Assembly: GCF_019175385.1 (NCBI RefSeq)
Contig: NC_083339.1
Span: 84,865,905 to 84,929,904, forward strand
DNA length: 64,000 nt
Origin: Lycium barbarum
Taxonomy: Eukaryota > Streptophyta > Magnoliopsida > Solanales > Solanaceae
Direction of reading: 5' to 3'
This document shows positions 11,621 to 20,745 of the stretch, piece after piece. The position numbers and the translations under genes were made by a program. Position 1 is the stretch's first letter, and each line of letters starts with the position of its first letter. A model generated the notes under the pieces. The model saw only the letters and a list, made by a program, of their open reading frames with translations. It was not told where the DNA came from and made no database searches.

Positions 11621-14600
11621 TGTCACGACCCAGCCCCGTGGGCCGCGACTGGTGCCCTACTGGGACACCCCAAACGAACTCACACCCAGATCATCATAAT
11701 CAGACTCGTCCAAACACAATATACGATACTCAAACTCAACATCGTAATCAGACATCTACCGAACACTCATCCTAAGCAGTCGCCCGTACAAATCAAACAA
11801 ATCACAAATCAGAAAAGAGGCGGAAAATACATCGCCAAATTTTCACACACACACATCCGAAGGGTGGCGGAATGCACATCGCCCCCAGAAGCATACACAT
11901 ACATACACAATCAGAGGCCGACTTGGCCATAGTAGTGTACGGGCCGCTTAAGCACACAAAACTGACTCACATGCGAACACACCGGACCCACGACCCACAA
12001 ATCTGACTACAGGCCTCTAGACAAACAGAACATAAGACATATGAACATAGGACGGGACAGGGCCCCGCCGTACCCACTCATCCAAGTATGCAGAATACAG
12101 ACACAACAAAAGATATGTACCAAAAGTAGGCTCCGGATCAAGGGGAGCTCTCCAACACAGCAGACTGAGTAGCCTAAATCGGAGGACCACCCAGACGAGC
12201 TTCTGTACCTGCGGGCATGAAACACAGCCCCCGAAGAAACGGGGGTCAGTACGGGAGAAGTACTGAGTATGTAAAGCAGAGGGTACAGAAATCACAAACA
12301 CAGCGGGAGTCAGAAGGAACAAACACACCGTTATCGCAACAAAGCAAACCTGTGCGGGAGGCGAACGTACTAATGCAAATCAAATCATGTATAGGGTTTA
12401 GGAACGTGGTCACCCCCCGACGCTGGTGCCACAACACATCATAGCTCCAGAAGTTTTCAAATCTCCGTACAATCTCCAGACACATCATATCACACACACA
12501 TCATATCATCAGAACATATCAAATGCCATATCACATCATAACTCCATAAACGGTAACCGGCCCTATGGCGAGGCCTCGGAAACCGTAACACATCATAACT
12601 CCCGAATATAACATAGTGCGCACGATCACAAAGTCGGCCCGGGTACCGACGAGCGAAATCATAGCAGACAGCACGAACAGAGTAGTGCAGAAACCATATG
12701 CATATCAAAAATAATTTATCGAACTCAACATATAGTTTACATATAAGTATACACTGACACCAAGAGGCTCGAAGTAGGAATCGGATTGATAAAAGTAGGC
12801 ATATAGAGGTTACGAAGTTCCGAGCTGTCAAATTCGTAAGAAAACTGTTCATGAGTCACTCTTTCGGAATTCTCACATCATCCAAAGTACAGAACGTGCA
12901 TTAATGGCACAGGAAGTTTCCAACGCATCCTTGGGTCATAAACAAACAGTCGCAGATTAAAACAGACACAAACGAATCAAACAAACCGAATAAGGGGAGC
13001 CTCGGGGCTCGCGGGCCCACCTCGGGTCAAATTGAGGCGGCGGACACAAATCGCAGGTTTTTGGCTTCATATAGTCATTTACAAAAGTTTCGAAGAGTTT
13101 CGGACTCAACAGCACAAGTTATGGAGGTACGAGCGTTCTTTTACCCAAATGGGACCAAAAGGTTTCAATCGCGCTGAATGAATAGTGCTTGAACTTGAAC
13201 CTCGATTTCCGAGAGCAAAGTTATTCCCGAGATTCTGAAATTTACCTAGTAGGTCTAGGACATGCCAAAAGAATAAGAGGTAGGCTTTACATACCTGGTT
13301 GGCGCCTTACGCTCCTCAAATCGCAGTTCCCGTTTCGTCCAGAAACTGCAAATGGTCACTTTTACCAGTTACTATTCATGAGAATTAACATATTCATCTT
13401 TGGGGCTAAACTTGGCTACCGAAATTTCGGCAGCACTTCCCCTATAAATCAAACACCCCCGAGACTTAGCTCGGCTCAAAATACAACAACAACAACAACC
13501 CACACATCATTACACAATACGAATCACAATCAAACACACTAACTTCACAATTGCACCTTATTTCATAAGTTGGTAATCCTATTTCCAAACTTCACAATTT
13601 CAACTTATATCCACATTATTGTATTCATTCATTCAAGATTATTCCATTACATAACAAACAAGTTCCAAACCGCATACAAGCATCCCCAAAGTTCACTACT
13701 TTCCAATTTTCATTCAAACACCAAACGTTACGACGAACGTTCTAATTTGCGTCGTTTCATTCCAAACTCATTTTCATCAACCATGAATCATATTCAAAGT
13801 CTTTAGTATCATAAATATACTATGATATACACAAATATACCAAGGGTATACACTTTCCGATAACGTCAAAAATTATTTTCTAATACCAACTCAATTCCTT
13901 AATCAATCCTTTACAACATAATGACCACAACAACACATTATTCAAACTAAACAAGCTCAAATTCTTAGGCCTTTCACCTCCCTCACTTTCGGCCAAACAC
14001 ACCCTTTATACACACACACACCATGCACAAACACAACCCCATTCCAAAATCTTTACACTAATTCAATCAACAACACATATACATCCATTTCATATCATTA
14101 AAACATAAAAATCTTACCTTTTTCTTGAGTTTCCGCCTTGCCGCAAACGTCGCTCTTTCTCCGAACTAATTGTATCACGTCGGAGAGCGTCTTGAGCACT
14201 TCACCACTATGTAAAACTCAAGATTTTTGAAACAACAACCAAGGTTGGAAATTTTTCCTTCTTTTTCTCTCTAGTGGCCGAAACCCCCTAACTTTGTGTT
14301 CTTTGATTTTTTTCTTGTTATGGTCTTGATAAGGCCAAGCCTAAATCATATATATCCACTTATAGGTCATGTGCATAGCACATGACCTTAATGAAATGGA
14401 CTTGGGTTTTCTCCTTTGGGCCGGCCAATACTCAATTGGGCCTCAATTTTTGTATTGCATTTTTCTTGGCCCAATTCATGTTATGTCCCGTTTTGTAATT
14501 CCCGAAACTAATTTCCGAAATTCCAAATTTTTCCCTCGGCCTTCCCCGAGGTCTTAACATTTATGACTCCATAACCAACATGTTCATATTCACCAAAATC

Positions 14601-14674
14601 AAAATATTTCCTCAACGCACACAAGTCTTCTTTCTTTCTTGATTTCCCGTTATACGAAAATACGGGACATAACA
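11621..14674 (-). repeat. Element C 3' LTR (3054 bp)
   Basis: TGTCACGACCC to GGGACATAACA. Nearly identical to 17688-20740. The two-hairpin module is at 12205-12276, the AGGTATGTA motif near 13281-13298, AAGGTAAGA near 14112-14122 and the palindrome at 14364-14388. The ORFs inside (for example 12490-12852 and 13189-13542) occur in both LTR copies, show no known motif and are not called as genes. Confidence 0.95.
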
Positions 14675-14709
14675 TTCCTCCCCCTTTAAGAACATTCGTC
14701 CTCGAATGT
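14675..14709 (-). promoter_or_regulatory. Element C polypurine tract and inverted repeat
   Basis: The plus strand TTCCTCCCCCTTT (14675-14687) is the complement of a polypurine tract abutting the 3' LTR. It is followed by AACATTCGTCCTCGAATGTT (14690-14709), a perfect 8-bp inverted repeat with a 4-base centre, shared with autonomous elements. Confidence 0.9.
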
Positions 14710-14994
14710 TGAATCGAACTCATGGGTGTCGTACTACTCCGGGAGGGTTCTCTTGATAGTTGTCCTTTATTGATTTCTCTGACATGTCTTCTTTACCAAT
14801 ACTAGGGTAGATTCTTCACATCACTGACTCAAATACCTTCATAGTACCTTTTCTCATACTCTACGTAATCACCGAACTCTGCATTATATTCTTGTAAGGG
14901 ACGGACGCTTTCCAGACATCGTCGTCAATATCATCTTCTTTTCACACTCCTGAGTTTCCTTACCTCATCGTCGTAATCTCACTTTACTTCATAT

Positions 14995-15525
14995 CAGACA
15001 CTTCATGCCAAATAGATTCAGAACTAAAGCCGGACACGCATAAACATATCGGACGGACTCATAATTGGAGGCAGACATACTCAACTATGGCGGACGGATT
15101 CGTAGTCAACATCAAGGGGTACGGAAGCATATCAGACACATCTGAGATCGGAGTCAAACGTACAAAGGTGTAACAAACAAATTCGTAGACGGAATCAGAC
15201 ACACGGGGATATACTAAACGGATTCACAATCAAGCCAGACATACGGATTCATATCGAACAAACCCGAAATCAGAAGCATACCGAATCGTGATCAGACAAA
15301 CCGAAATGTATCAAACACACGCACGGTCAAAATCAAACGCACCGAAGCATATCAGATGGATGTATATCCAGAGTCAGACCCACAGAGGTGTGCCAGACAG
15401 AAACGGATTCAGAATCAAACGCACAAAAGGTTCATCGGACGGAACACAGTCGAACGCAGGAATACAGAGGCGTACTAGGCAGAGCCTCATCGGGATCGGG
15501 AGTGCAGAAGCACCACAGATAGATT
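14995..15525. repeat. Degenerate tandem repeat inside C
   Basis: Repeated variants of CGGATTCAGAATCAAACGCA and CATATCAGACA spaced roughly 35-45 bases, with strong divergence between units. It looks like a minisatellite private to this element; no similar array occurs in D. Confidence 0.6.
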
Positions 15526-16001
15526 GTCAATTTAGGATCAAATTATTCATATTAAGGCTCCAATAATTCATGAGAATTTCCCTTTATTTGCAAACTCACT
15601 CACCAAATCATCACACAATTCGTCTTGCGTCTTACGTATCGACTTCCTTCAAAATTCCACTTACTCACACTGCTTATCTTCTATTTACCACAACATTAGT
15701 TTCCGGGCTCGGCTCTTAGCCCTCATGGCCCTGAATGAAAATCATACACACACACATACACATACACATACACGTACACACGTTTACTCATACCTTACTG
15801 GCGAACATCTCTGGCTGTTATTCGAATTTGTTTAATTTCCCAAGAGGGGTCGTACCCTTTTCTTTTTGCCCATTTAGTCCGCCTCGTTCCGCGCGGCTCT
15901 CGAAAGGGCACTAATTATTCCACACTCATTCTATTTACCTTTGGTTACCCCAAGTTTTCATTTTCCTTAATCATACTTACACTTGTGCAAAATTTTACAT
16001 T

Positions 16002-16054
16002 ACTTCCCAGGGGGTCACCCATCCAGGATTGCTCTGGCTTGAGCACGCTGAACT
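16002..16054 (-). ncRNA. 5S rRNA-like internal promoter segment in C (fragment)
   Basis: The minus strand, which is the sense strand of C, aligns with about positions 46-99 of plant 5S rRNA as I recall it: roughly 43 of 53 bases match with one gap. GGATGGGTGACC and CCTGGGAAGT are exact (box C) and AGTT.AGCGTGCT matches box A. The rest of 5S is not recognisable, and a T4 run follows about ten bases downstream. It is a fragment, not a 5S gene; whether it recruits TFIIIA/Pol III is unknown. Confidence 0.65.
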
Positions 16055-16819
16055 CCGAAACTTTCGCGCATTTTGACACGTTAAGGCTGATATAATTTCG
16101 TCAATTGCCCCGCACGACCTTTGTCACGTAATTTTAGGCCAAACGGGGCCTTAACAAATTTTTCGGAAATTTTTCGTAGCGGGTCCCACACCCGGCTAAG
16201 TCGTACCATTACCTTGTCGCCTTTCTGAATCTCAAACATTCGCTCTCATACACCTATGCATATGATCACGGCCAACCCACGAATTTAAGCCTCCAAATAA
16301 TCGATGTGATCCGATAAAATACCACCGTAAGGTGTTCTCTGGCCACCGACAGAAGAGAACTAAAGTCCGATAGGTATCGCGGGGCCTTTTGTACTTAGTC
16401 TACATATTTACTTCCATACTTCTGGAAAAATTTGGGCAGAGTTTCCTCTGTATTTCTTACTGTCTGAAACCTGTACACCAGAAATACCAATCACGCCGCA
16501 CAGGGCTAACACACATATACTCACATATATACCATATCATGTCGTAACGCAGCCACACAGGGCCAATAACTTCAAATGAGAATTATAACGTCGTCGACAC
16601 TTACCACACGTGCCCAACTCAAACGGCATCGGAGGCACTTTCCTGTTTACCTTCCTCCAGAATTTCCAAAATCACTCGGACGGTGGGGACATTTAGTCAC
16701 CCTTACCTTGGGTCACTAGATCTCTAATTCCTTTAAATTTTCGTCGTCTTCATAGAACAACGTTTCGCGAATAACATACACATATAGAAAATTCTAAAAA
16801 CTCATACACTTATAAATAA

Positions 16820-17401
16820 TCAATATCGGGTCTGACCTGGGGAGCTGCCGTGAGAGGTATGTCCACTATCATCCACGTCTGTCTGCTCCCTGGCTATCTG
16901 GTCTCCATTATCACTTGCATCTGAATCGGAGGGGTACGGACGGTCAGACAAATCCCGGCTCACAGGCGACCCAGGCCAAGAACCGGAGAAATCCATAGCA
17001 CTCTCCGAGGTGGCCGGGCTATCACGGTCCTCCCTAATAACCAGAGCTCGTGCATACTCAAAAATATCCTCCTGCGTCGTCCCAGAAGAATGCTCCGATG
17101 GGTCTGCCTCATCACTATCTTCCTCCGCGGAGGTAAGAAGCTCCGGAGGGGTCATTGCCAGACCCTCCGAGATATCTGTGTCATAGACATCCTCCACGGG
17201 ATCCTCCGCCCCAGGGATCGGAGACTCTGGAGGAATCGTAGAGGGGTCCTCCGACGGATCCGTGTCATAGATATCCTCCGGGGAATCCTCCGAAGGATCC
17301 GTCTCGATCGAGTAACTGGGGCCCTGCCTACTTGGCCCTGGTGACAGCCTGGGGGCCTTCTTGGCACCCCCATCCTCATCGTCAGACGCCGTCCTCTTCA
17401 T
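16820..17401 (-). CDS. Unknown acidic Ser/Pro/Asp-rich protein carried by element C
   Basis: An intact 193-codon ORF, ATG at 17401 and TGA at 16820-16822, about 290 bases inside the 5' LTR, the place gag occupies in A, B, E and G. I do not recognise the family. The N-terminus is basic (MKR at 1-3; KKAPR near 14-18, a possible nuclear localisation signal). Residues about 32-110 carry imperfect repeats of YDTDPSED / VYDTDISE / EADPSEHS with interspersed Pro. The C-terminus is Ser/Asp/Gly-rich. There are no zinc knuckle, capsid or enzymatic motifs, no signal peptide and no membrane segment. It is probably intrinsically disordered. It is markedly more GC-rich than the surrounding DNA. Persistence in a very young element is compatible with function but also with too little time to decay. 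Confidence 0.6.
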   Translation of the reverse strand: MKRTASDDEDGGAKKAPRLSPGPSRQGPSYSIETDPSEDSPEDIYDTDPSEDPSTIPPESPIPGAEDPVEDVYDTDISEGLAMTPPELLTSAEEDSDEADPSEHSSGTTQEDIFEYARALVIREDRDSPATSESAMDFSGSWPGSPVSRDLSDRPYPSDSDASDNGDQIAREQTDVDDSGHTSHGSSPGQTRY

Positions 17402-17592
17402 CCTTCACCAACCTACAATCACCTGCAGGAAGAGGGTCAGAATCATCTTTCCCCAAATACCGACACTCCTGCTCCCTGGAGCCTTGCTGTAGGAACAGCA
17501 ATTCGTAAGGGAGAATCATTCTAATCATACAGCTTTATCGCACGATCTGAGAATACAAAGAAGGGTAACATCCTAAATGCCCTGTAGCTTCC

Positions 17593-17630
17593 CGTCTATA
17601 GATGTGGTGCACAACACATCGATAAACAAG
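17593..17630 (-). ncRNA. Element C leader hairpin with GTGCAC loop
   Basis: Element-sense inner stem GATGTG/CACATC (17601-17620) is perfect and closes TTGTGCAC. Compared with A (GGTGTG/CACACC), one base pair has changed on both sides. The outer stem is weaker than in A or D. Confidence 0.6.
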
Positions 17631-17671
17631 ACTCTACTAGACACGGCCTGTAGACATTCCGAGGACAAACC

Positions 17672-17683
17672 GCTCTGATACCA
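17672..17683 (-). promoter_or_regulatory. Element C primer binding site
   Basis: The minus strand TGGTATCAGAGC is a perfect initiator Met-tRNA match, four bases from the 5' LTR. Confidence 0.94.
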
Positions 17684-17687
17684 CTTT

Positions 17688-20600
17688 TGTCACGACCCAG
17701 CCCCGTGGGCCGCGACTGGTGCCCTACTGGGACACCCCAAACGAACTCACACCCAGATCATCATAATCAGACTCGTCCAAACACAATATACGATACTCAA
17801 ACTCAACATCGTAATCAGACATCTACCGAACACTCATCCTAAGCAGTTGCCCGTACAAATCAAACAAATCACAAATCAGAAAAGAGGCGGAAAATACATC
17901 GCCAAATTTTCACACACACACATCCGAAGGGTGGCGGAATGCACATCGCCCCCAGAAGCATACACATACATACACAATCAGAGGCCGACTTGGCCATAGT
18001 AGTGTACGGGCCGCTTAAGCACACAAAACTGACTCACATGCGAACACACCGGACCCACGACCCACAAATCTGACTACAGGCCTCTAGACAAACAGAACAT
18101 AAGACATATGAACATAGGACGGGACAGGGCCCCGCCGTACCCACTCATCCAAGTATGCAGAATACAGACACAACAAAAGATATGTACCAAAAGTAGGCTC
18201 CGGATCAAGGGGAGCTCTCCAACACAGCAGACTGAGTAGCCTAAATCGGAGGACCACCCAGACGAGCTTCTGTACCTGCGGGCATGAAACACAGCCCCCG
18301 AAGAAACGGGGGTCAGTACGGGAGAAGTACTGAGTATGTAAAGCAGAGGGTACAGAAATCACAAACACAGCGGGAGTCAGAAGGAACAAACACACCGTTA
18401 TCGCAACAAAGCAAACCTGTGCGGGAGGCGAACGTACTAATGCAAATCAAATCATGTATAGGGTTTAGGAACGTGGTCACCCCCCGACGCTGGTGCCACA
18501 ACACATCATAGCTCCAGAAGTTTTCAAATCTCCGTACAATCTCCAGACACATCATATCACACACACATCATATCATCAGAACATATCAAATGCCATATCA
18601 CATCATAACTCCATAAACGGTAACCGGCCCTATGGCGAGGCCTCGGAAACCGTAACACATCATAACTCCCGAATATAACATAGTGCGCACGATCACAAAG
18701 TCGGCCCGGGTACCGACGAGCGAAATCATAGCAGACAGCACGAACAGAGTAGTGCAGAAACCATATGCATATCAAAAATAATTTATCGAACTCAACATAT
18801 AGTTTACATATAAGTATACACTGACACCAAGAGGCTCGAAGTAGGAATCGGATTGATAAAAGTAGGCATATAGAGGTTACGAAGTTCCGAGCTGTCAAAT
18901 TCGTAAGAAAACTGTTCATGAGTCACTCTTTCGGAATTCTCACATCATCCAAAGTACAGAACGTGCATTAATGGCACAGGAAGTTTCCAACGCATCCTTG
19001 GGTCATAAACAAACAGTCGCAGATTAAAACAGACACAAACGAATCAAACAAACCGAATAAGGGGAGCCTCGGGGCTCGCGGGCCCACCTCGGGTCAAATT
19101 GAGGCGGCGGACACAAATCGCAGGTTTTTGGCTTCATATAGTCATTTACAAAAGTTTCGAAGAGTTTCGGACTCAACAGCACAAGTTATGGAGGTACGAG
19201 CGTTCTTTTACCCAAATGGGACCAAAAGGTTTCAATCGCGCTGAATGAATAGTGCTTGAACTTGAACCTTGATTTCCGAGAGCAAAGTTATTCCCGAGAT
19301 TCTGAAATTTACCTAGTAGGTCTAGGACATGCCAAAAGAATAAGAGGTAGGCTTTACATACCTGGTTGGCGCCTTACGCTCCTCAAATCGCAGTTCCCGT
19401 TTCGTCCAGAAACTGCAAATGGTCACTTTTACCAGTTACTATTCATGAGAATTAACATATTCATCTTTGGGGCTAAACTTGGCTACCGAAATTTCGGCAG
19501 CACTTCCCCTATAAATCAAACACCCCCGAGACTTAGCTCGGCTCAAAATACAACAACAACAACAACCCACACATCATTACACAATACGAATCACAATCAA
19601 ACACACTAACTTCACAATTGCACCTTATTTCATAAGTTGGTAATCCTATTTCCAAACTTCACAATTTCAACTTATATCCACATTATTGTATTCATTCATT
19701 CAAGATTATTCCATTACATAACAAACAAGTTCCAAACCGCATACAAGCATCCCCAAAGTTCACTACTTTCCAATTTTCATTCAAACACCAAAAGTTACGA
19801 CGAACGTTCTAATTTGCGTCGTTTCATTCCAAACTCATTTTCATCAACCATGAATCATATTCAAAGTCTTTAGTATCATAAATATACTATGATATACACA
19901 AATATACCAAGGGTATACACTTTCCGATAACGTCAAAAATTATTTTCTAATACCAACTCAATTCCTTAATCAATCCTTTACAACATAATGACCACAACAA
20001 CACATTATTCAAACTAAACAAGCTCAAATTCTTAGGCCTTTCACCTCCCTCACTTTCGGCCAAACACACCCTTTATACACACACACACCATGCACAAACA
20101 CAACCCCATTCCAAAATCTTCACACTAATTCAATCAACAACACATATACATCCATTTCATATCATTAAAACATAAAAATCTTACCTTTTTCTTGAGTTTC
20201 CGCCTTGCCGCAAACGTCGCTCTTTCTCCGAACTAATTGTATCACGTCGGAGAGCGTCTTGAGCACTTCACCACTATGTAAAACTCAAGATTTTTGAAAC
20301 AACAACCAAGGTTGGAAATTTTTCCTTCTTTTTCTCTCTAGTGGCCGAAACCCCCTAACTTTGTGTTCTTTGATTTTTTTCTTGTTATGGTCTTGATAAG
20401 GCCAAGCCTAAATCATATATATCCACTTATAGGTCATGTGCATAGCACATGACCTTAATGAAATGGACTTGGGTTTTCTCCTTTGGGCCGGCCAATACTC
20501 AATTGGGCCTCAATTTTTGTATTGCATTTTTCTTGGCCCAATTCACTAAACGCCTCGCTTTGTAATTCCCGAAACAAATTTCCGAAATTCCAAATTTACC

Positions 20601-20740
20601 CTCGGCCTTCCCCGAGGTCTTAACATTTATGACTCCATAACCAACATGTTCATATTCACCAAAATCAAAATATTTCCTCAACGCACACAAGTCTTCTTTC
20701 TTTCTTGATTTCCCGTTATACGAAAATACGGGACATAACA
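17688..20740 (-). repeat. Element C 5' LTR (3053 bp)
   Basis: TGTCACGACCC to GGGACATAACA. The two-hairpin module is at 18272-18343, the AGGTATGTA motif about 19348-19365, AAGGTAAGA at about 20179-20189, and the TATA/palindrome at 20411-20455. Most differences from the other LTR are isolated, but a cluster lies at 20542-20600. Confidence 0.95.
20411..20455 (-). promoter_or_regulatory. Putative U3 promoter of C: palindrome and TATATAT
   Basis: In element sense, the 11-bp-arm palindrome AGGTCATGTGC-tat-GCACATGACCT is followed after a few bases by GGATATATATG. The 5' LTR terminus is about 285 bases upstream. A consensus splice-donor motif lies about 230 bases downstream. The same layout occurs in A and H. 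Confidence 0.55.
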
Positions 20741-20745
20741 ATCTT
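20741..20745 (+). repeat. Target-site duplication of C, right copy (ATCTT)
   Basis: Identical to 11616-11620. B gag resumes directly after it. Confidence 0.95.

Larger units (their letters stand above)
14710..16819 (-). other. Element C non-coding internal region
   Basis: No ORF of recognisable kind. From left to right it holds AT/CT-rich sequence, a degenerate tandem repeat (about 14995-15525), a CA-rich microsatellite (about 15748-15782), a 5S-rRNA-like segment (16002-16054), and a block at about 16425-16575 related to blocks in A, D, E and G (GGCAGAGTTTCC ... CACAGGGC). Confidence 0.8.
11621..20740 (-). mobile_element. Element C: young non-autonomous (LARD-like) LTR retrotransposon
   Basis: 9120 bp flanked by perfect ATCTT duplications. 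The LTRs are 3054 and 3053 bp and differ at only about a dozen or two sites by eye. Primer site and leader lie at the right and the polypurine tract at the left, so it is on the minus strand. The 3013-bp internal region has no gag, protease, RT or integrase but keeps one 193-codon ORF in the gag position. Large LTRs with a non-autonomous interior fit the LARD class; the private ORF and a 5S-like segment are unusual. Its leader is very close to that of A. Confidence 0.95.

Noticed and set aside
12490..12852. 120-codon minus ORF, repeated at 18557-18919
   Set aside because: LTR sequence present in both copies; spans the region of H without conserved frame; no motif.
13189..13542. 117-codon ORF on the plus strand, repeated at 19256-19609
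   Set aside because: Lies antisense in both LTRs of C, no family motif, composition follows the LTR.
16002..16054. Functional 5S rRNA gene
   Set aside because: Only the internal control region is recognisable; the 5' third and 3' end of 5S are absent.
17090..17344. ORFs overlapping the acidic ORF of C (17090-17344 plus, 17152-17379 minus)
   Set aside because: Shadows in GC-rich repetitive sequence; Arg-rich translations reflect the acidic ORF in other frames.
17672..17683. tRNA gene fragments at the TGGTATCAGAGC sites
   Set aside because: Twelve bases only, each beside an LTR end; these are primer binding sites.
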